DNA of 64,000 nt. It comes from Egicoccus sp. AB-alg6-2. Lineage in GTDB: Bacteria > Actinomycetota > Nitriliruptoria > Nitriliruptorales > Nitriliruptoraceae. A program made the position numbers and the translations under genes. Positions within the stretch are counted from its first letter, which is position 1, and each line of letters begins with the position of its first letter. The notes under the pieces were generated by a model. The model made no database searches and was not told the origin of the DNA. It saw only the letters and a list, made by a program, of their open reading frames with translations. Positions 1-9,886 of this stretch are shown here, piece by piece. The stretch spans positions 186,001 to 250,000 of the forward strand of contig NZ_JBGUAY010000004.1 in NCBI RefSeq assembly GCF_041821025.1, written 5' to 3'.

Positions 1-1
1 C

Positions 2-1333
2 CACCTCAACGAGGGCCACGCCGCGTTCGCCGGCATCGAGCGGTTGCGGCACCACCTCGTGGGCGGGCACTCCCTGAGCACGGCGATCGAGCTGGTGCGG
101 GGCGAACTCGTCTTCACGACCCACACGCCGGTCCCTGCCGGCCACGACGCCTTCGGTTGGGACCTCGCCGCCTATCACCTGACCCCGCTGGCCGAGCAGC
201 TCGGCGTCGAGTTCCGCGCCCTGTGGGATCTCGCCACGGGGGCCGGCGACGATCGCTGGTCGCAGACGGTGCTCGCGCTCGCGCTCGCCGGCAAGGCGAA
301 CGGCGTCGCGCGCCTGCACGGTGAGGTCTCGCGACGCATGTGGGCCGGCCTGTGGCCCGAGCGCTCGGTGACCGAGGTCCCGATCGGGCACGTCACCAAC
401 GGCGTCCACCCCGGCCAGTGGGTCGGCGGGGAGCTCGCGGATCTCTTCGACGCCCGGCTCGGCCCCGGCTGGCGGACGAGTGCCGGGCCGGAGGCCTGGG
501 AACGCATCCGCGAGGTCGAACCGGCCGTGCTGTGGCGGACGCACGTCGCGGCGCGTCGACGGCTCGTCGGTGAGGCCCGCGACCGGCTCAGCGCGCAGAG
601 CCGTCGGCTGGGCATCGGCAACGACGGCCGCGGTCTGGACCCCGACGCGCTGACGATCGGGTTCGCGCGTCGCTTCGCGACGTACAAGCGCGCCACGCTG
701 CTCGCACACGACCTGGACCGTCTCGCCGGCATCGTCGGCGACGACGCACGCCCGGTGCAGATCCTGGTGGCGGGCAAGGCACATCCTCGCGACGAAGCCG
801 GCAAGCACCTGATCCAGCAGCTGGTCGGCCTCTCGCGCGATCCACGACTCAAGGGTCGCCTCGTCTTCCTCGAGGGCTACGACCTCGAGCTGGCCAGGTC
901 GCTGGTCGCCGGGGTCGACGTCTGGCTCAACAACCCGCTCCGCCCGCTCGAGGCCTCGGGCACGTCCGGGATGAAGGCGGCCATGAACGGCGTGCTGAAC
1001 CTGTCCATCCTCGACGGCTGGTGGGACGAGGCCATCGCGGACCTCGCCCCCCGTGCCGCGGCCGGCTTCGGCTGGGCGATCGGTGATCGTCGCGAGGACG
1101 GCGAGGAGCACCAGCGCACGGCCGCGGACGCCGACGCGCTGTACCACCTGCTCGCCGATGAGCTGGTCCCGACCTTCTACCGCCGCGACGACGCCGGCGT
1201 CCCGACACGCTGGGTCGAGATGATGCGTGACGCGATCGCGCTGCTCTCGCCGCAGTTCTCCACCCACCGCATGGTGGCGGACTACGTCACGCAGGCCTAC
1301 GGCCTGCTCGAGCCCGAGTTCGAGGTCGCGTAG
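2..1333 (+). CDS. glgP: alpha-glucan (glycogen) phosphorylase, C-terminal part, 5' truncated by window edge
   Basis: The reading frame is open from base 2 with HLNEGHAAF, a motif typical of the short bacterial/archaeal alpha-glucan phosphorylases, so the gene begins upstream and the TTG at 44 is not its start. The enzyme phosphorolyses alpha-1,4-glucan to glucose-1-phosphate in the cytosol. FARRFATYKRATLL and the PLP-site region EASGTSGMKAAMNG, followed by LNLSILDGWWDEA, are the conserved C-terminal landmarks. About 440 residues are visible of an expected roughly 700-850. It converges on the Sua5 gene and ends at a strong hairpin. Assignment is firm; polymer preference (glycogen or maltodextrin) cannot be told. 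Confidence 0.93.
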   Translation, partial: HLNEGHAAFAGIERLRHHLVGGHSLSTAIELVRGELVFTTHTPVPAGHDAFGWDLAAYHLTPLAEQLGVEFRALWDLATGAGDDRWSQTVLALALAGKANGVARLHGEVSRRMWAGLWPERSVTEVPIGHVTNGVHPGQWVGGELADLFDARLGPGWRTSAGPEAWERIREVEPAVLWRTHVAARRRLVGEARDRLSAQSRRLGIGNDGRGLDPDALTIGFARRFATYKRATLLAHDLDRLAGIVGDDARPVQILVAGKAHPRDEAGKHLIQQLVGLSRDPRLKGRLVFLEGYDLELARSLVAGVDVWLNNPLRPLEASGTSGMKAAMNGVLNLSILDGWWDEAIADLAPRAAAGFGWAIGDRREDGEEHQRTAADADALYHLLADELVPTFYRRDDAGVPTRWVEMMRDAIALLSPQFSTHRMVADYVTQAYGLLEPEFEVA

Positions 1334-1355
1334 CGATCCGACACACACGCCCGGG

Positions 1356-1388
1356 GGCGCGCCGACCGGCTTCAGCCGGCGGCGCGCC
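1356..1388. terminator. stem-loop between convergent glgP and sua5
   Basis: A 9-bp stem (1356-1364 with 1380-1388), a one-base bulge, a further 5-bp stem (1366-1370 with 1375-1379) and a TTCA loop. It sits just after the glgP stop and covers the last codons of the convergent sua5 gene. There is no T-run on either side, so it could be a weak bidirectional terminator or an mRNA 3'-end stabiliser. Confidence 0.5.
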
Positions 1389-2337
1389 GCAGCCGGTCCA
1401 TGACCGCACGGCCGACACCGGCCTCGCCGACCGCCTCGACCACGACCACGCCGACCCCGGCGGTCTCGGCCGTCCGGAGCGCCGCGTACAGCTGACGCGC
1501 GAGGTCCGCGGCATCGACGAATCGGGCGACACCGACCACGCCTGGCGGTGGCGGCTCGGTCGCGACGAGTCCGACCGTGACACCCTCGCCCATCAGCCGG
1601 TGGGCGGTCGCCGCGGCGGTTCCCGCAGCTGCCACCGCCACCCGACAGGTGGGCGCGTAGTGGCGATAACGCGTACCTGGTGAGGCGCGCAGTCGGTCAC
1701 CGTCGGTCACCGTCTCCGCTGCCCCGAGGTCCTCGCGGGTGATGCTGCCCTCGCGCAGCACCAGCGGCACCCGTCCACGTGCGTCGACCACCGTCGACTC
1801 GACGCCGACGGGGCACGGGCCACCGTCGAGCACGACCCGCACCGCGTCGCCGAGGTCCTGGGACACGTGCGCGGCCTCGGTCGGCGAGGGGCGTCCCGAG
1901 CGGTTCGCCGACGGCGCCGCGAGCGGGCGCCCCACGTCCCACAGGAGCGTCTGGGCGACGGGATGGTCGGGGACGCGCACCGCCACGGTCGCCAGCCCCC
2001 CGGTGGTCACCCTGGGCAGCTGCGACGCGGCGTCCAGGACCAGGGTCAGCGGGCCGGGCCAGAAGTCCTCGGCGAGGCGCCGGGCGAGGGGCGTCCACGC
2101 ATCGACCACCGGGCCAACGTGCTCGGCGTCGGGCAGGTGGACGATGAGCGGGTTGTCGGCCGGCCGGCCCTTCGCGGCGAAGATCCGGGCGACCGCAGAC
2201 TCGTCCATGGCGTCGGCACCGAGCCCGTAGACGGTCTCGGTGGGGAATCCGACCAACTCGCCGGCCCACAGCGCCGCGCACGCACGGGCGAGGCCGTGCG
2301 CGTCCGGGGCGACGACGTTGTCCAACGGCGGATCCAC
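1372..2337 (-). CDS. sua5: threonylcarbamoyl-AMP synthase, Sua5/YrdC family
   Basis: This enzyme makes threonylcarbamoyl-AMP from threonine, bicarbonate and ATP, the first step of t6A37 modification of ANN-decoding tRNAs. At 321 residues it is the long Sua5 form. The YrdC fold covers about residues 8-200, with GFPTETVYGLGADA and KGRPADNPLIVHL lining the substrate cleft, and is followed by the C-terminal Sua5 domain. Start is GTG at 2337; a TACCCT -10-like hexamer lies 15 bases upstream, implying a very short leader. It is a single gene, not obviously linked in function to its neighbours. Confidence 0.92.
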   Translation of the reverse strand: MDPPLDNVVAPDAHGLARACAALWAGELVGFPTETVYGLGADAMDESAVARIFAAKGRPADNPLIVHLPDAEHVGPVVDAWTPLARRLAEDFWPGPLTLVLDAASQLPRVTTGGLATVAVRVPDHPVAQTLLWDVGRPLAAPSANRSGRPSPTEAAHVSQDLGDAVRVVLDGGPCPVGVESTVVDARGRVPLVLREGSITREDLGAAETVTDGDRLRASPGTRYRHYAPTCRVAVAAAGTAAATAHRLMGEGVTVGLVATEPPPPGVVGVARFVDAADLARQLYAALRTAETAGVGVVVVEAVGEAGVGRAVMDRLRRAAG

Positions 2338-2388
2338 GGTCGGGCGCCCGGGAGGGTAGGACAGCGTCGACGGACCGGGCGACGCCGC

Positions 2389-2796
2389 TCAACCGGTGAG
2401 CCGACCGATCTCGTCGAGGTCCAGGTACAGCGTCAGGCGGAGATCACCGTCGGGACGTCCGTGCGCGTGCCAGGCGAGAGCCTCGCAACTGAGCACGTAG
2501 GGCGGTTCGAGCGAGGCGAGCAACTGCAGGCCCGCATGCAGTTCCTCGCCGACGCTCGGCGGCAACAGCCCGAGCTCGTGCCCGCCCGGACCGACGACAC
2601 CGACCTCGCGCGCCGCCAGCAGGCGCTCGGGCCGATGTGGCTCCAACTCGACACGAATCCGGAACGGGTCCCCGGTCCCGTCGCGTTGCCGCGCGAGTTG
2701 CCGCAGGTCCGGCTGATGCGCATCGGTTCCCTCGACGACGAGGGGGTCCCTGCCGTCGACGGCGAGCCGGCGGAGAGGTACGGCGCGCACCGACAT
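2389..2796 (-). CDS. hypothetical protein, 135 aa
   Basis: I do not recognise this family. The start at 2796 is chosen because GAGGGAGG ends six bases before the ATG; an ATG two codons earlier is too close to the same site. The protein is soluble with no signal peptide or membrane segment. It opens MSVRAVPLRRLAVDGRDPL, has an Arg/Leu/Glu-rich middle and ends with a predicted beta hairpin (LRLTLYLDLDEIGRLTG). It lies 153 bases beyond the receiver gene on the same strand, so it may belong to that operon or be independent. Confidence 0.6.
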   Translation of the reverse strand: MSVRAVPLRRLAVDGRDPLVVEGTDAHQPDLRQLARQRDGTGDPFRIRVELEPHRPERLLAAREVGVVGPGGHELGLLPPSVGEELHAGLQLLASLEPPYVLSCEALAWHAHGRPDGDLRLTLYLDLDEIGRLTG

Positions 2797-2949
2797 CCGC
2801 ATCCTCCCTCGTGCTCCGGCGTCCCGGGGGGTCTCAGTGTGGCGCCGCGTAGACGGCAGCGGATCCCGGAGGGCGGCGTTCGGACGTGGGCTGTGCACGT
2901 TGAACTGGACACGCCCGCCGTACGCCGGCACGTCGCCGGCGCTCCGGCG

Positions 2950-3324
2950 TCAGCCGGAGCGATCCGCACAGCGACGTATGAGCGGTTCCAGCCGCTCGGT
3001 GATGTGGCGCTTCTCCACGAACCCGCTCGCGCCCAGCAGCATGCCTTCGGCCGCCTCGTCGGCGTCCAGGGCCGTCAGCACGATGACGGACGTGTCCGGA
3101 TGTGCCGAACGGATCAGCGGCAGGGCGTGGAAACCGTCCATGCCCGGCATCATGAGGTCGAGCAGGACGACGTCGGGCCGGAGCACCTCGGTCTGTTCGA
3201 CACCGGCCTGGCCGTCGGCCGCCTCGCCGACGAACTCGAAGTCGTCGGCCTGGCGCAGCACGAGACGCACGAGGTGCCGGAACTGTGGATCGTCGTCGAC
3301 GATCAGGATCCGGGTGGCACTCAC
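2950..3324 (-). CDS. stand-alone response regulator receiver (CheY-like), 124 aa
   Basis: This is a single REC domain with no output domain. ILIVDDDPQF supplies the acidic pocket, VVLLDLMMPGMDG the phospho-accepting Asp, VIVLTALD the conserved Thr, and FVEKRHI the conserved Lys. The GTG start overlaps the CheB stop by 4 bases (GTGA), so the two are translationally coupled. Because the adjacent CheB lacks the usual N-terminal receiver, this protein probably supplies it in trans, or serves as a phosphate shuttle for the hybrid kinase encoded at the head of the operon. Confidence 0.9.
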   Translation of the reverse strand: MSATRILIVDDDPQFRHLVRLVLRQADDFEFVGEAADGQAGVEQTEVLRPDVVLLDLMMPGMDGFHALPLIRSAHPDTSVIVLTALDADEAAEGMLLGASGFVEKRHITERLEPLIRRCADRSG

Positions 3325-3908
3325 GCCGGCCCCTTCCGGCTGCGGCCACGGACCGCGGCGGCGATCACGGCCGCGAGATCGCCCAAGGGGGCGACGTGGT
3401 CGCCGAGCCCCGCCTCGACCACGGATCGAGGCATGACCGGTTGTTCGGCCGACTTCGGATCCTGCACGATGACCGTTCCTCCGCGACGGTGTACCGCTCG
3501 TGCCCCGGCGGTGCCGTCGTCGCTCGCGCCGGTGAGGATCACCGCGACCACTCGGTCCGCGAACGCGTCGGCCGCAGACTCCAGCAGCACGTCGATCGAC
3601 GGCCGGCTGTAGCGGACCGGTTCCTCGGTCGAGAGCGACAGCCAGCCCGGTTCGACGAGCAGGTGGTAGTCGGGCGGAGCGACGTAGACCCTACCCGGCC
3701 GCAACGACGTCTTGTCCTCGGCCTCCTCGACCGGGTAGCCGCTGCCCCGCGTCAGGACGTCGACGAGCGGGCTCCTGACCGGTTGCCGGTGCAGCACCGC
3801 GACCATCGCGGCGTCGTCGGGCAGATCGAGTCGGCGCAGGATCGTCTGCAACGCCGTGATGCCTCCCCACGACCCACCCAGGGCGACCAGACGCCGAACC
3901 TCGCTCAC
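3321..3908 (-). CDS. cheB: CheB-type protein-glutamate methylesterase, catalytic domain only
   Basis: The family hydrolyses glutamyl methyl esters (and deamidates Gln) on chemoreceptor-like proteins. Only the esterase domain is present: 195 residues, against about 350 for full CheB. Ser13 in LGGSWGG, His in AVLHRQP and Asp in TGASDDGTAG form the expected triad. It starts with GTG overlapping the CheR stop by 4 bases and overlaps the receiver gene by 4 bases. No chemoreceptor or CheA/CheW lies in the window, so its substrate is probably not a classical chemotaxis receptor. Confidence 0.9.
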   Translation of the reverse strand: MSEVRRLVALGGSWGGITALQTILRRLDLPDDAAMVAVLHRQPVRSPLVDVLTRGSGYPVEEAEDKTSLRPGRVYVAPPDYHLLVEPGWLSLSTEEPVRYSRPSIDVLLESAADAFADRVVAVILTGASDDGTAGARAVHRRGGTVIVQDPKSAEQPVMPRSVVEAGLGDHVAPLGDLAAVIAAAVRGRSRKGPA

Positions 3909-4771
3909 GCCCCCATCTTCCGGTACAGCCTGGTTTCGGTGTCGAGGGCGTCATAGCGCTCCTCGAGCACGGATCCGACGAGCGACTCCCGCGCCCCGAG
4001 TGCCAGCAGCCCCAGATCGACCAGGCTCGCGTCGAAGAGGCGGTGGACGCGCTCCTGCAGGGTGCGGTCGAAGTAGATCAGCACGTTGCGGCACAGGATC
4101 AGGTGGAACTCGTTGAACGTGCCGTCCGTGGCGAGATTGTGGCGTGCGAACACGACCCCGTCGCGCAGGGAGGGGTCCATCCGTGCCCAACGCCCGTCGA
4201 CGGTGTAGTAACGCGAGAGCCCGTCGCGCCCTCCGGCCTCGAGGTAGTTCGAGGAGTAGGCGCGCATCTTGTCCAGCGCGACCCGGCCGTCACGGGCATG
4301 GTCGAGGATGGGGTCGCTGACGTCGGTGGCGTAGATGCGGACGCGATCGCCCATCCCCTCTTCGCGGAGCACGATCGCCAGGGAGTAGACCTCCTCGCCC
4401 GAGGCGCAGCCCGCAACCCAGATCCGAACGAACGGGTAGGTCGCCAGCAAGGGCACCACCTGTCGGCGCAGCGCCAGGAAGAACGGCGGATCGCGGAACA
4501 TGCTGGTGACGGTGACCGACAGGTCCACCCGGAGCCGCTCCATCGCCTGCGGGTCGTGCAACACGCACTCGAGCAGCCCGCTCAGGCTGCTCCGCCCCTC
4601 GGCGGTGACGCGCCGCCACAGGCGGCGGCGCAACGACGCCCGGGCATAGTTGCGGAAGTCGTAGCCGTACACGCGGGTGACCGCTTCGAGCAGCACGTCG
4701 AGTTCGACGTCCTCGACGTCCTCGGGCGCCATGCCCGAAGGACGTGCGGCGAGGTCGTCGGCGTCGGTCAT
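3905..4771 (-). CDS. cheR: CheR-type SAM-dependent protein-glutamate methyltransferase
   Basis: At 288 residues it has the usual CheR layout: a small N-terminal helical domain (about 20-85) with YDFRNYARASLRRRL, then a SAM-binding domain with IWVAGCASGEEVYSLAI (motif I) and the family signature LILCRNVLIYFD. Start ATG at 4771 overlaps the kinase stop by 4 bases; a longer in-frame extension upstream lies inside the kinase gene and is spurious. Encoded second in the kinase-cheR-cheB-receiver operon, it may methylate the kinase itself or a receptor elsewhere. Confidence 0.93.
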   Translation of the reverse strand: MTDADDLAARPSGMAPEDVEDVELDVLLEAVTRVYGYDFRNYARASLRRRLWRRVTAEGRSSLSGLLECVLHDPQAMERLRVDLSVTVTSMFRDPPFFLALRRQVVPLLATYPFVRIWVAGCASGEEVYSLAIVLREEGMGDRVRIYATDVSDPILDHARDGRVALDKMRAYSSNYLEAGGRDGLSRYYTVDGRWARMDPSLRDGVVFARHNLATDGTFNEFHLILCRNVLIYFDRTLQERVHRLFDASLVDLGLLALGARESLVGSVLEERYDALDTETRLYRKMGA

Positions 4772-7700
4772 CGGTAGAGCCACACACGCAGCAGCGAGAG
4801 CAGCTGGTCCATGTCCACCGGCTTGGTGATGAAGTCCGACGCGCCCGCGGCCAGGCTCTCGGCCCGGTCCTCGCGCATCGCCTTCGCGGTCAGGGTGATG
4901 ATCGGCGTCTCGGCGTATCCGGGATGCTGGCGCAACTGCCGGGTCGCCTCGTGGCCGTCCATCTCCGGCATCATGATGTCCATGAGCACGAGGTCGTAGG
5001 CGACCCCGGCGCGTGCGACCCGGTCGAGCGCCGCCCGTCCGTGCTCGGCTGCCTCGACGATCATCCCCTGGGCCTCGAGCGCACGGGTGAGCGCGTACAC
5101 GTTGCGTTCGTCGTCGTCGACCACCAGGACGCGCTTGTCGCGCAGGGCCTCGTCTGCGGCGTACAGCTCCTCGAGTTGCTGCTGCTGTTCCTCGGGCAAC
5201 GCCGAGGGCGCACGGTGCAGGTGCAGCAGGGCCTCGTCCAGCAGGCGGGCCGTCGAGCCGACCGTCTTCACGACGATCGTCTCCGCATACCGGCGCAGGT
5301 GGGCCTCCTCGTCCCGCCCCAGCTCCTTGCCGGTGTGGATGATCACCGGCAGCGTGCGCAACTCGTCGTGGTCGCGGATCTCCTCGAGCAGGTCGAACCC
5401 GTTCTCGCCCGCGAGGTGGAGGTCCAGGACGAGCAGGTCGACGTCGCCCTCGGCGAGCTCGCGGCGGGCACCGTCGAGGCCACCGGCGTCGACGACCTCG
5501 ATGCCTTCGCCACGGCCGATCAACTCGCTGACCGCGCGGCGCGCGGCGTCGTCGTCCTCGACGACGAGCACCTTGCGGTCGGTGTTCAGCCCGAGCGACA
5601 TGACCCGCCCGATGGCCAGGTCGAGGGCCTCGTCGCTGGGTTCGGGTCCGGTGGTGAAGGCGGCACCGGTGCGCAACGCCATGCGCTCGACCTCGTCGCC
5701 GCCGACGACGCAGACCGGGACGTGCCGCGTCTCGCGACGCCGCTTGAGATAGGTCAGCGTCGTCAACGACTCCGCCGGGGTGCCGGCGTCCAGCAGGATG
5801 CCGCTGGGCCGGAAGCCGGTCGCGAGCGCGAATCCCGCCGACCGATCCAGGGCCACGACGACGCGGTGACCCTTCGCGTGTGCGAGCCGGACGACGCGCT
5901 CGGCCTGCTCCTCGTCCGCGACCATCGCGAGCAGGCACGGATCACCGGCCCGCAGGTGCTCACGATCGTCGAGGTGACTCGGCGTTTCGGTGGCCACGAC
6001 GCCGTCCTCGCTGGGCGCAGCCGCCGCCGCATCGGTCGGGATCAGCGTGAGTCGCTGCGCGGACGGTTCGTGCGCGGCGGGGGTGGCTCGCTGATCCGCC
6101 GTGTAGGTGATGGGCAGGTACAGCGAGAACGTGGAGCCCTCGCCCGGGGTGCTGTCGAGCGTGATGACGCCACCGAGCAGGGCGGCCAGCTCACGGCTGA
6201 TGGACAAGCCGAGGCCCGTACCGCCATGACGACGGCTCTTGGAACCGTCGCCCTGCTGGAACGCCTCGAACACCACCAACCGCTGCTCGTCACTGATGCC
6301 GATCCCGGTGTCGATCACCCGGAAGGCGACGTAGTCGCCGCCGCCCAGGCCGGTCGGAACCGGATCGGTGTCGAGATCACTGGTCACCTCGACACGGACG
6401 CCGCCGGTGTCGGTGAACTTGATGGCGTTCGAGAGCAGGTTCTTGAGGATCTGCTGCAGCCGCCGGACGTCGGTGTAGATCGACTCGGGCGCCGCCGCGA
6501 GATCGACCTCGAGGGAGAGCCCCTTGTCGGCCGCGACCTGGGCCAGGCCCTGACGAACCGGTTCGATCGCATCGGTCAGCGTGACCAGCTCGGCCTCGAC
6601 GTCCATGCGCCCGGCCTCGATCTTCGACAGGTCGAGGATGTCGTTGATCAACTCGAGCAGGTCGTTGCCCGAGCGGTGGATGGTCTCGGCGAATTCACGC
6701 TGCTCGCCGTTGAGGCCGTCGCCGTCGTCGGCGAGGAGGCGTGACAGGATCAGCATGCTGTTGAGCGGCGTACGCAGCTCGTGCGACATGTTGGCCAGGA
6801 ACTCGGACTTGTATCGCGAGGACCGCGCGAGCTGCTCGGCCCGGTCCTCGACCTCGGCCCTGGCGCGTTCGATCTCGGCGTTGGTCAGCTCGATGGCGCG
6901 CTTCTGGGCCTCGAGCAGCTCCGCCTTCTCCTCGAGCTCCTCGTTTGTCTGCTGCAGCTCCTCCTGCTGCGCCTGCAGCTCCTCGGACTGTGCCTGCAGT
7001 TCCTGGGTGAGGCCCTGCGACTGCTCGAGCAGCTCCTCGGTCCGCATCGTGGCCTGGATCGTGTTCAACACGATGCCGAGCGTCTCGGCGAGCTGGTCGA
7101 GCAGCTGCCTCGCGACGTCGTCGAAGGCGCGCAACGACGCGAACTCGAGGACGCCGAGCAGTTCCCCCTCGAACAGGATCGGGAGGACGAGCACGTTGAC
7201 CGGGCGCGCCTCGCCCAGGCCGGACTGCACCACGTACTCCTCGGGCGCGTCGGTCACCAGGATCGGGATGCGCTCGACGGCCGCCTGGCCGACCAGCCCC
7301 TCCCCGAGACGGAACCGGTTGGAGACGGAGCGGCGCTGCGAATAGGCGTAGCTCGCCACGAGACGCAGCTCGGTCTCGGCCTCGGGCGCCCCGTCCTCGA
7401 GCTGGGGGCAGAAGAAGGCGCCGCTGTGCGCGTCGATCAACGGCGTCACGTGCGACATCACCTGGCTGGCGACGGCACCGACGTCACGCTGGCCCTGCAA
7501 CATCGTGGAGATGCGGGCCACGTTGGTCTTCAACCAGTCCTGGGCGGTGTTCTGCTCCGTGGTCCGGGACAGGTTCACGATCATCTGGTTGATCGTGTCC
7601 TTGAGTTCGGCCACCTCACCGCTGGCGTCGACCTCGATCCGTTGACTGAGGTCACCGCGGGTCACCGCGGTGGACACCCCGGCGATCGCGCGGACCTGGG

Positions 7701-9717
7701 TGGTGAGGTTGGCGGCGAGCTGGTTGACGTTGTCGGTCAGGTCCTCCCACGTCCCCGAGACCCCGGCGACGTTGGCCTGACCGCCGAGCTTGCCCTCGGT
7801 CCCCACCTCGCGGGCGACCCGCGTGACCTCGGCGGCGAAGCTCGACAGCTGCCCCACCATCCGGTTGAGCGTGGTCTTGAGCTCCAGGATCTCGCCCTGG
7901 GCGTCGACGGTGATCTCCTGCGACAGGTCACCGTTGGCGACCGCGGTCGCGACCGTGGCGATGCTGCGGACCTGGTCGGTCAGGTTGCGCGCCATCGAGT
8001 TGACGCTGTCGGTCAGGTCCTCCCAGGTGCCCGACGCCCCCGCCACCGTGGCCTGGCCACCGAGCTTGCCCTCGGTCCCCACCTCGCGGGCCACCCGCGT
8101 GACCTCGGCCGCGAAGCTCGACAGCTGCCCCACCATCCGGTTGAGCGTGGTCTTGAGCTCCAGGATCTCGCCCTGGGCGTCGACCGTGATCTCGCGACTG
8201 AGGTCTCCCTGCGCGACGGCGGTCGTCACGGCCGCGATGTCGCGGACCTGGTCCGTCAGGTTGCGCGCCATCGAGTTGACGTTGTCGGTCAGGTCCTTCC
8301 ACGTCCCCGACACGCCCGCGACGTTGGCCTGACCGCCGAGCTTGCCCTCGGTCCCCACCTCGCGGGCGACCCGCGTGACCTCGTCGGCGAAGCTGGACAG
8401 CTGCCGGACCATCCGGTTGATCGTGTCCTTGAGCTCCAGGATCTCGCCCTGGGCGTCGACCGTGATCTCGTGGCTGAGGTCGCCCTGGGCCACCGCCGTG
8501 GTCACCTCGGCGATGTTGCGGACCTGGTCGGTGAGGTTTCGCGCCATCGAGTTGACGTTGTCGGTCAGGTCCTTCCACGTCCCCGACACGCCCTTGACCC
8601 GCGCCTGCCCCCCGAGCTTGCCCTCGGAGCCGACCTCGCGGGCGACCCGGGTGACCTCGTCGGCGAAGCTGGACAGCTGGTCGACCATGCGGTTGAGCGT
8701 GGTCTTGAGTTCGAGGATCTCGCCCTGGGCGTCGACCGTGATGCGCTGGGAGAGGTCACCGTGCGCGACCGCGGTCGCGACCGTGGCGATGTTGCGGACC
8801 TGGTCGGTGAGGTTGCGCGCCATCGAGTTGACGTTGTCGGTCAGGTCCTTCCACGTCCCCGACACGCCCTTGACCCGGGCCTGACCGCCGAGCTTCCCCT
8901 CGGAGCCGACCTCGCCGGCGACCCGGGTCACCTCGTCGGCGAACGCCGAGAGCTGATCGACCATGGTGTTGACGGTCGTCTTGAGCTCGAGGATCTCCCC
9001 CTGGGCATCGACGGTGATCTTGCGCGACAGGTCGCCCTGGGCGACGGCCGTGGTCACCTCGGCGATGTTGCGGACCTGGTCGGTGAGGTTGCGCGCCATC
9101 GAGTTGACGTTGTCGGTCAGGTCGCGCCAGGTTCCCGCCGCGCCCTTGACCCGGGCCTGACCTCCGAGCTTGCCCTCGGTCCCGACCTCGCGGGCGACCC
9201 GGGTGACCTCGTCGGCGAATGCCGACAGCTGGTCGACGACCTTGTTGACGCTGCGGCCGATGCTGAGGAACTCGCCGCTCATCTTGTGGTCGTTGACGTC
9301 GAGGGAGAAGCGCTGTCCGAGGTCGCCCTCCGCGATGGCCGTGAGGACGCGCGAGATCTCCGAGATCGGTTGCACCAGGTGGTCGATGAGCTCGTTGAGC
9401 GCCTCGATCTGCTCGTCCCAGCCACCTCCGACGCGGCCCACCGAGGCGCGTTCGTTGATGCGTCCGTCGCGACCGACGCGCTGACTCACGCGGCGCAGCT
9501 CGTCCGTGACGGCCACCCGCCGCTTCATCAACTCGTTGAAGGTGGCCGACAGCTCACCCGCCACGCCGTCGCGACGGAAACGCAGCCGTTGGGTGAAGTC
9601 CCCCTCCACCGCGGCCTCGAGGGCCTCGAGCAGTTGCTCCTGCTCGGCCAGTGTCAGGCCGCCGTCGGCCGCCCCGGAGGATCCGGCCCGCCCGCTGACC
9701 GCTTGCTTGCTCGTCAA
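4768..9717 (-). CDS. soluble poly-HAMP hybrid histidine kinase with GAF and three receiver(-like) domains, 1649 aa
   Basis: Start TTG at 9717 follows AGGAG with five bases between. No membrane segment or signal peptide is seen, so it is cytosolic. Residues about 40-720 are a HAMP chain whose core repeats every 92 residues; then a GAF domain (720-880), a Gln/Glu-rich coiled coil (880-970), HisKA with His979 in [11 protein letters not shown], a HATPase domain with GTGLGLSIS (about 1075-1210), a degenerate receiver (1257-1372) and two intact receivers (about 1378-1495 and 1530-1649). The layout resembles fungal group III (Nik1/Os-1) osmosensor kinases and related bacterial proteins. It heads the cheR-cheB-receiver operon. 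The stimulus is unknown; osmotic sensing is an analogy. Confidence 0.92.
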   Translation of the reverse strand: MTSKQAVSGRAGSSGAADGGLTLAEQEQLLEALEAAVEGDFTQRLRFRRDGVAGELSATFNELMKRRVAVTDELRRVSQRVGRDGRINERASVGRVGGGWDEQIEALNELIDHLVQPISEISRVLTAIAEGDLGQRFSLDVNDHKMSGEFLSIGRSVNKVVDQLSAFADEVTRVAREVGTEGKLGGQARVKGAAGTWRDLTDNVNSMARNLTDQVRNIAEVTTAVAQGDLSRKITVDAQGEILELKTTVNTMVDQLSAFADEVTRVAGEVGSEGKLGGQARVKGVSGTWKDLTDNVNSMARNLTDQVRNIATVATAVAHGDLSQRITVDAQGEILELKTTLNRMVDQLSSFADEVTRVAREVGSEGKLGGQARVKGVSGTWKDLTDNVNSMARNLTDQVRNIAEVTTAVAQGDLSHEITVDAQGEILELKDTINRMVRQLSSFADEVTRVAREVGTEGKLGGQANVAGVSGTWKDLTDNVNSMARNLTDQVRDIAAVTTAVAQGDLSREITVDAQGEILELKTTLNRMVGQLSSFAAEVTRVAREVGTEGKLGGQATVAGASGTWEDLTDSVNSMARNLTDQVRSIATVATAVANGDLSQEITVDAQGEILELKTTLNRMVGQLSSFAAEVTRVAREVGTEGKLGGQANVAGVSGTWEDLTDNVNQLAANLTTQVRAIAGVSTAVTRGDLSQRIEVDASGEVAELKDTINQMIVNLSRTTEQNTAQDWLKTNVARISTMLQGQRDVGAVASQVMSHVTPLIDAHSGAFFCPQLEDGAPEAETELRLVASYAYSQRRSVSNRFRLGEGLVGQAAVERIPILVTDAPEEYVVQSGLGEARPVNVLVLPILFEGELLGVLEFASLRAFDDVARQLLDQLAETLGIVLNTIQATMRTEELLEQSQGLTQELQAQSEELQAQQEELQQTNEELEEKAELLEAQKRAIELTNAEIERARAEVEDRAEQLARSSRYKSEFLANMSHELRTPLNSMLILSRLLADDGDGLNGEQREFAETIHRSGNDLLELINDILDLSKIEAGRMDVEAELVTLTDAIEPVRQGLAQVAADKGLSLEVDLAAAPESIYTDVRRLQQILKNLLSNAIKFTDTGGVRVEVTSDLDTDPVPTGLGGGDYVAFRVIDTGIGISDEQRLVVFEAFQQGDGSKSRRHGGTGLGLSISRELAALLGGVITLDSTPGEGSTFSLYLPITYTADQRATPAAHEPSAQRLTLIPTDAAAAAPSEDGVVATETPSHLDDREHLRAGDPCLLAMVADEEQAERVVRLAHAKGHRVVVALDRSAGFALATGFRPSGILLDAGTPAESLTTLTYLKRRRETRHVPVCVVGGDEVERMALRTGAAFTTGPEPSDEALDLAIGRVMSLGLNTDRKVLVVEDDDAARRAVSELIGRGEGIEVVDAGGLDGARRELAEGDVDLLVLDLHLAGENGFDLLEEIRDHDELRTLPVIIHTGKELGRDEEAHLRRYAETIVVKTVGSTARLLDEALLHLHRAPSALPEEQQQQLEELYAADEALRDKRVLVVDDDERNVYALTRALEAQGMIVEAAEHGRAALDRVARAGVAYDLVLMDIMMPEMDGHEATRQLRQHPGYAETPIITLTAKAMREDRAESLAAGASDFITKPVDMDQLLSLLRVWLYR
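7724..9379 (-). repeat. tandem 276-bp repeats encoding 92-residue HAMP units
   Basis: The same 17-base landmark (TTGACGtTGTCGGTCAG on the plus strand) recurs at 7724, 8000, 8276, 8552, 8828 and 9104, always exactly 276 bases apart, so six units have no indels relative to one another. Middle copies are nearly identical over long stretches; the copy nearest the N-terminus is the most divergent. Each unit encodes a [17 protein letters not shown] half and a [15 protein letters not shown] half, that is, alternating HAMP types. Confidence 0.95.
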
Positions 9718-9886
9718 GTCCGCTCCTGACGTCGGGCGACGTGCCGCCACGGCGCCGCCATCGGCCCGCGACGTTAGCCGCGCCTGCGACCCGGTCGGTC
9801 CGTCGGTCGTCACGCCCCGGGCGGTCGGCCGCTGCGCGCCGCGGCTGGGCGGCATAGCGTGCAGGGCGAGCGGGATCGGGGAGGAC

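Noticed and set aside
1867-3612. 581-residue open frame on the plus strand
   Set aside because: It crosses sua5, the 135-residue gene, the receiver and cheB antisense; all four have convincing products or ribosome sites on the minus strand.
4744-6744. 666-residue open frame on the plus strand
   Set aside because: Antisense to the kinase and receiver domains, low-complexity Val/Gly/Asp/Arg translation, no family motif.
7724-9379. CRISPR-like or mobile direct repeats
   Set aside because: The 276-base units are contiguous, in frame and encode HAMP domains; no spacers, cas genes or transposase.
6781-9729. 982-residue open frame on the plus strand opposite the HAMP array
   Set aside because: It mirrors the repeats of the minus-strand kinase, with a His/Leu/Asp-rich repetitive translation; GC-rich coding strands leave long antisense frames. 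No ribosome site or known motif.
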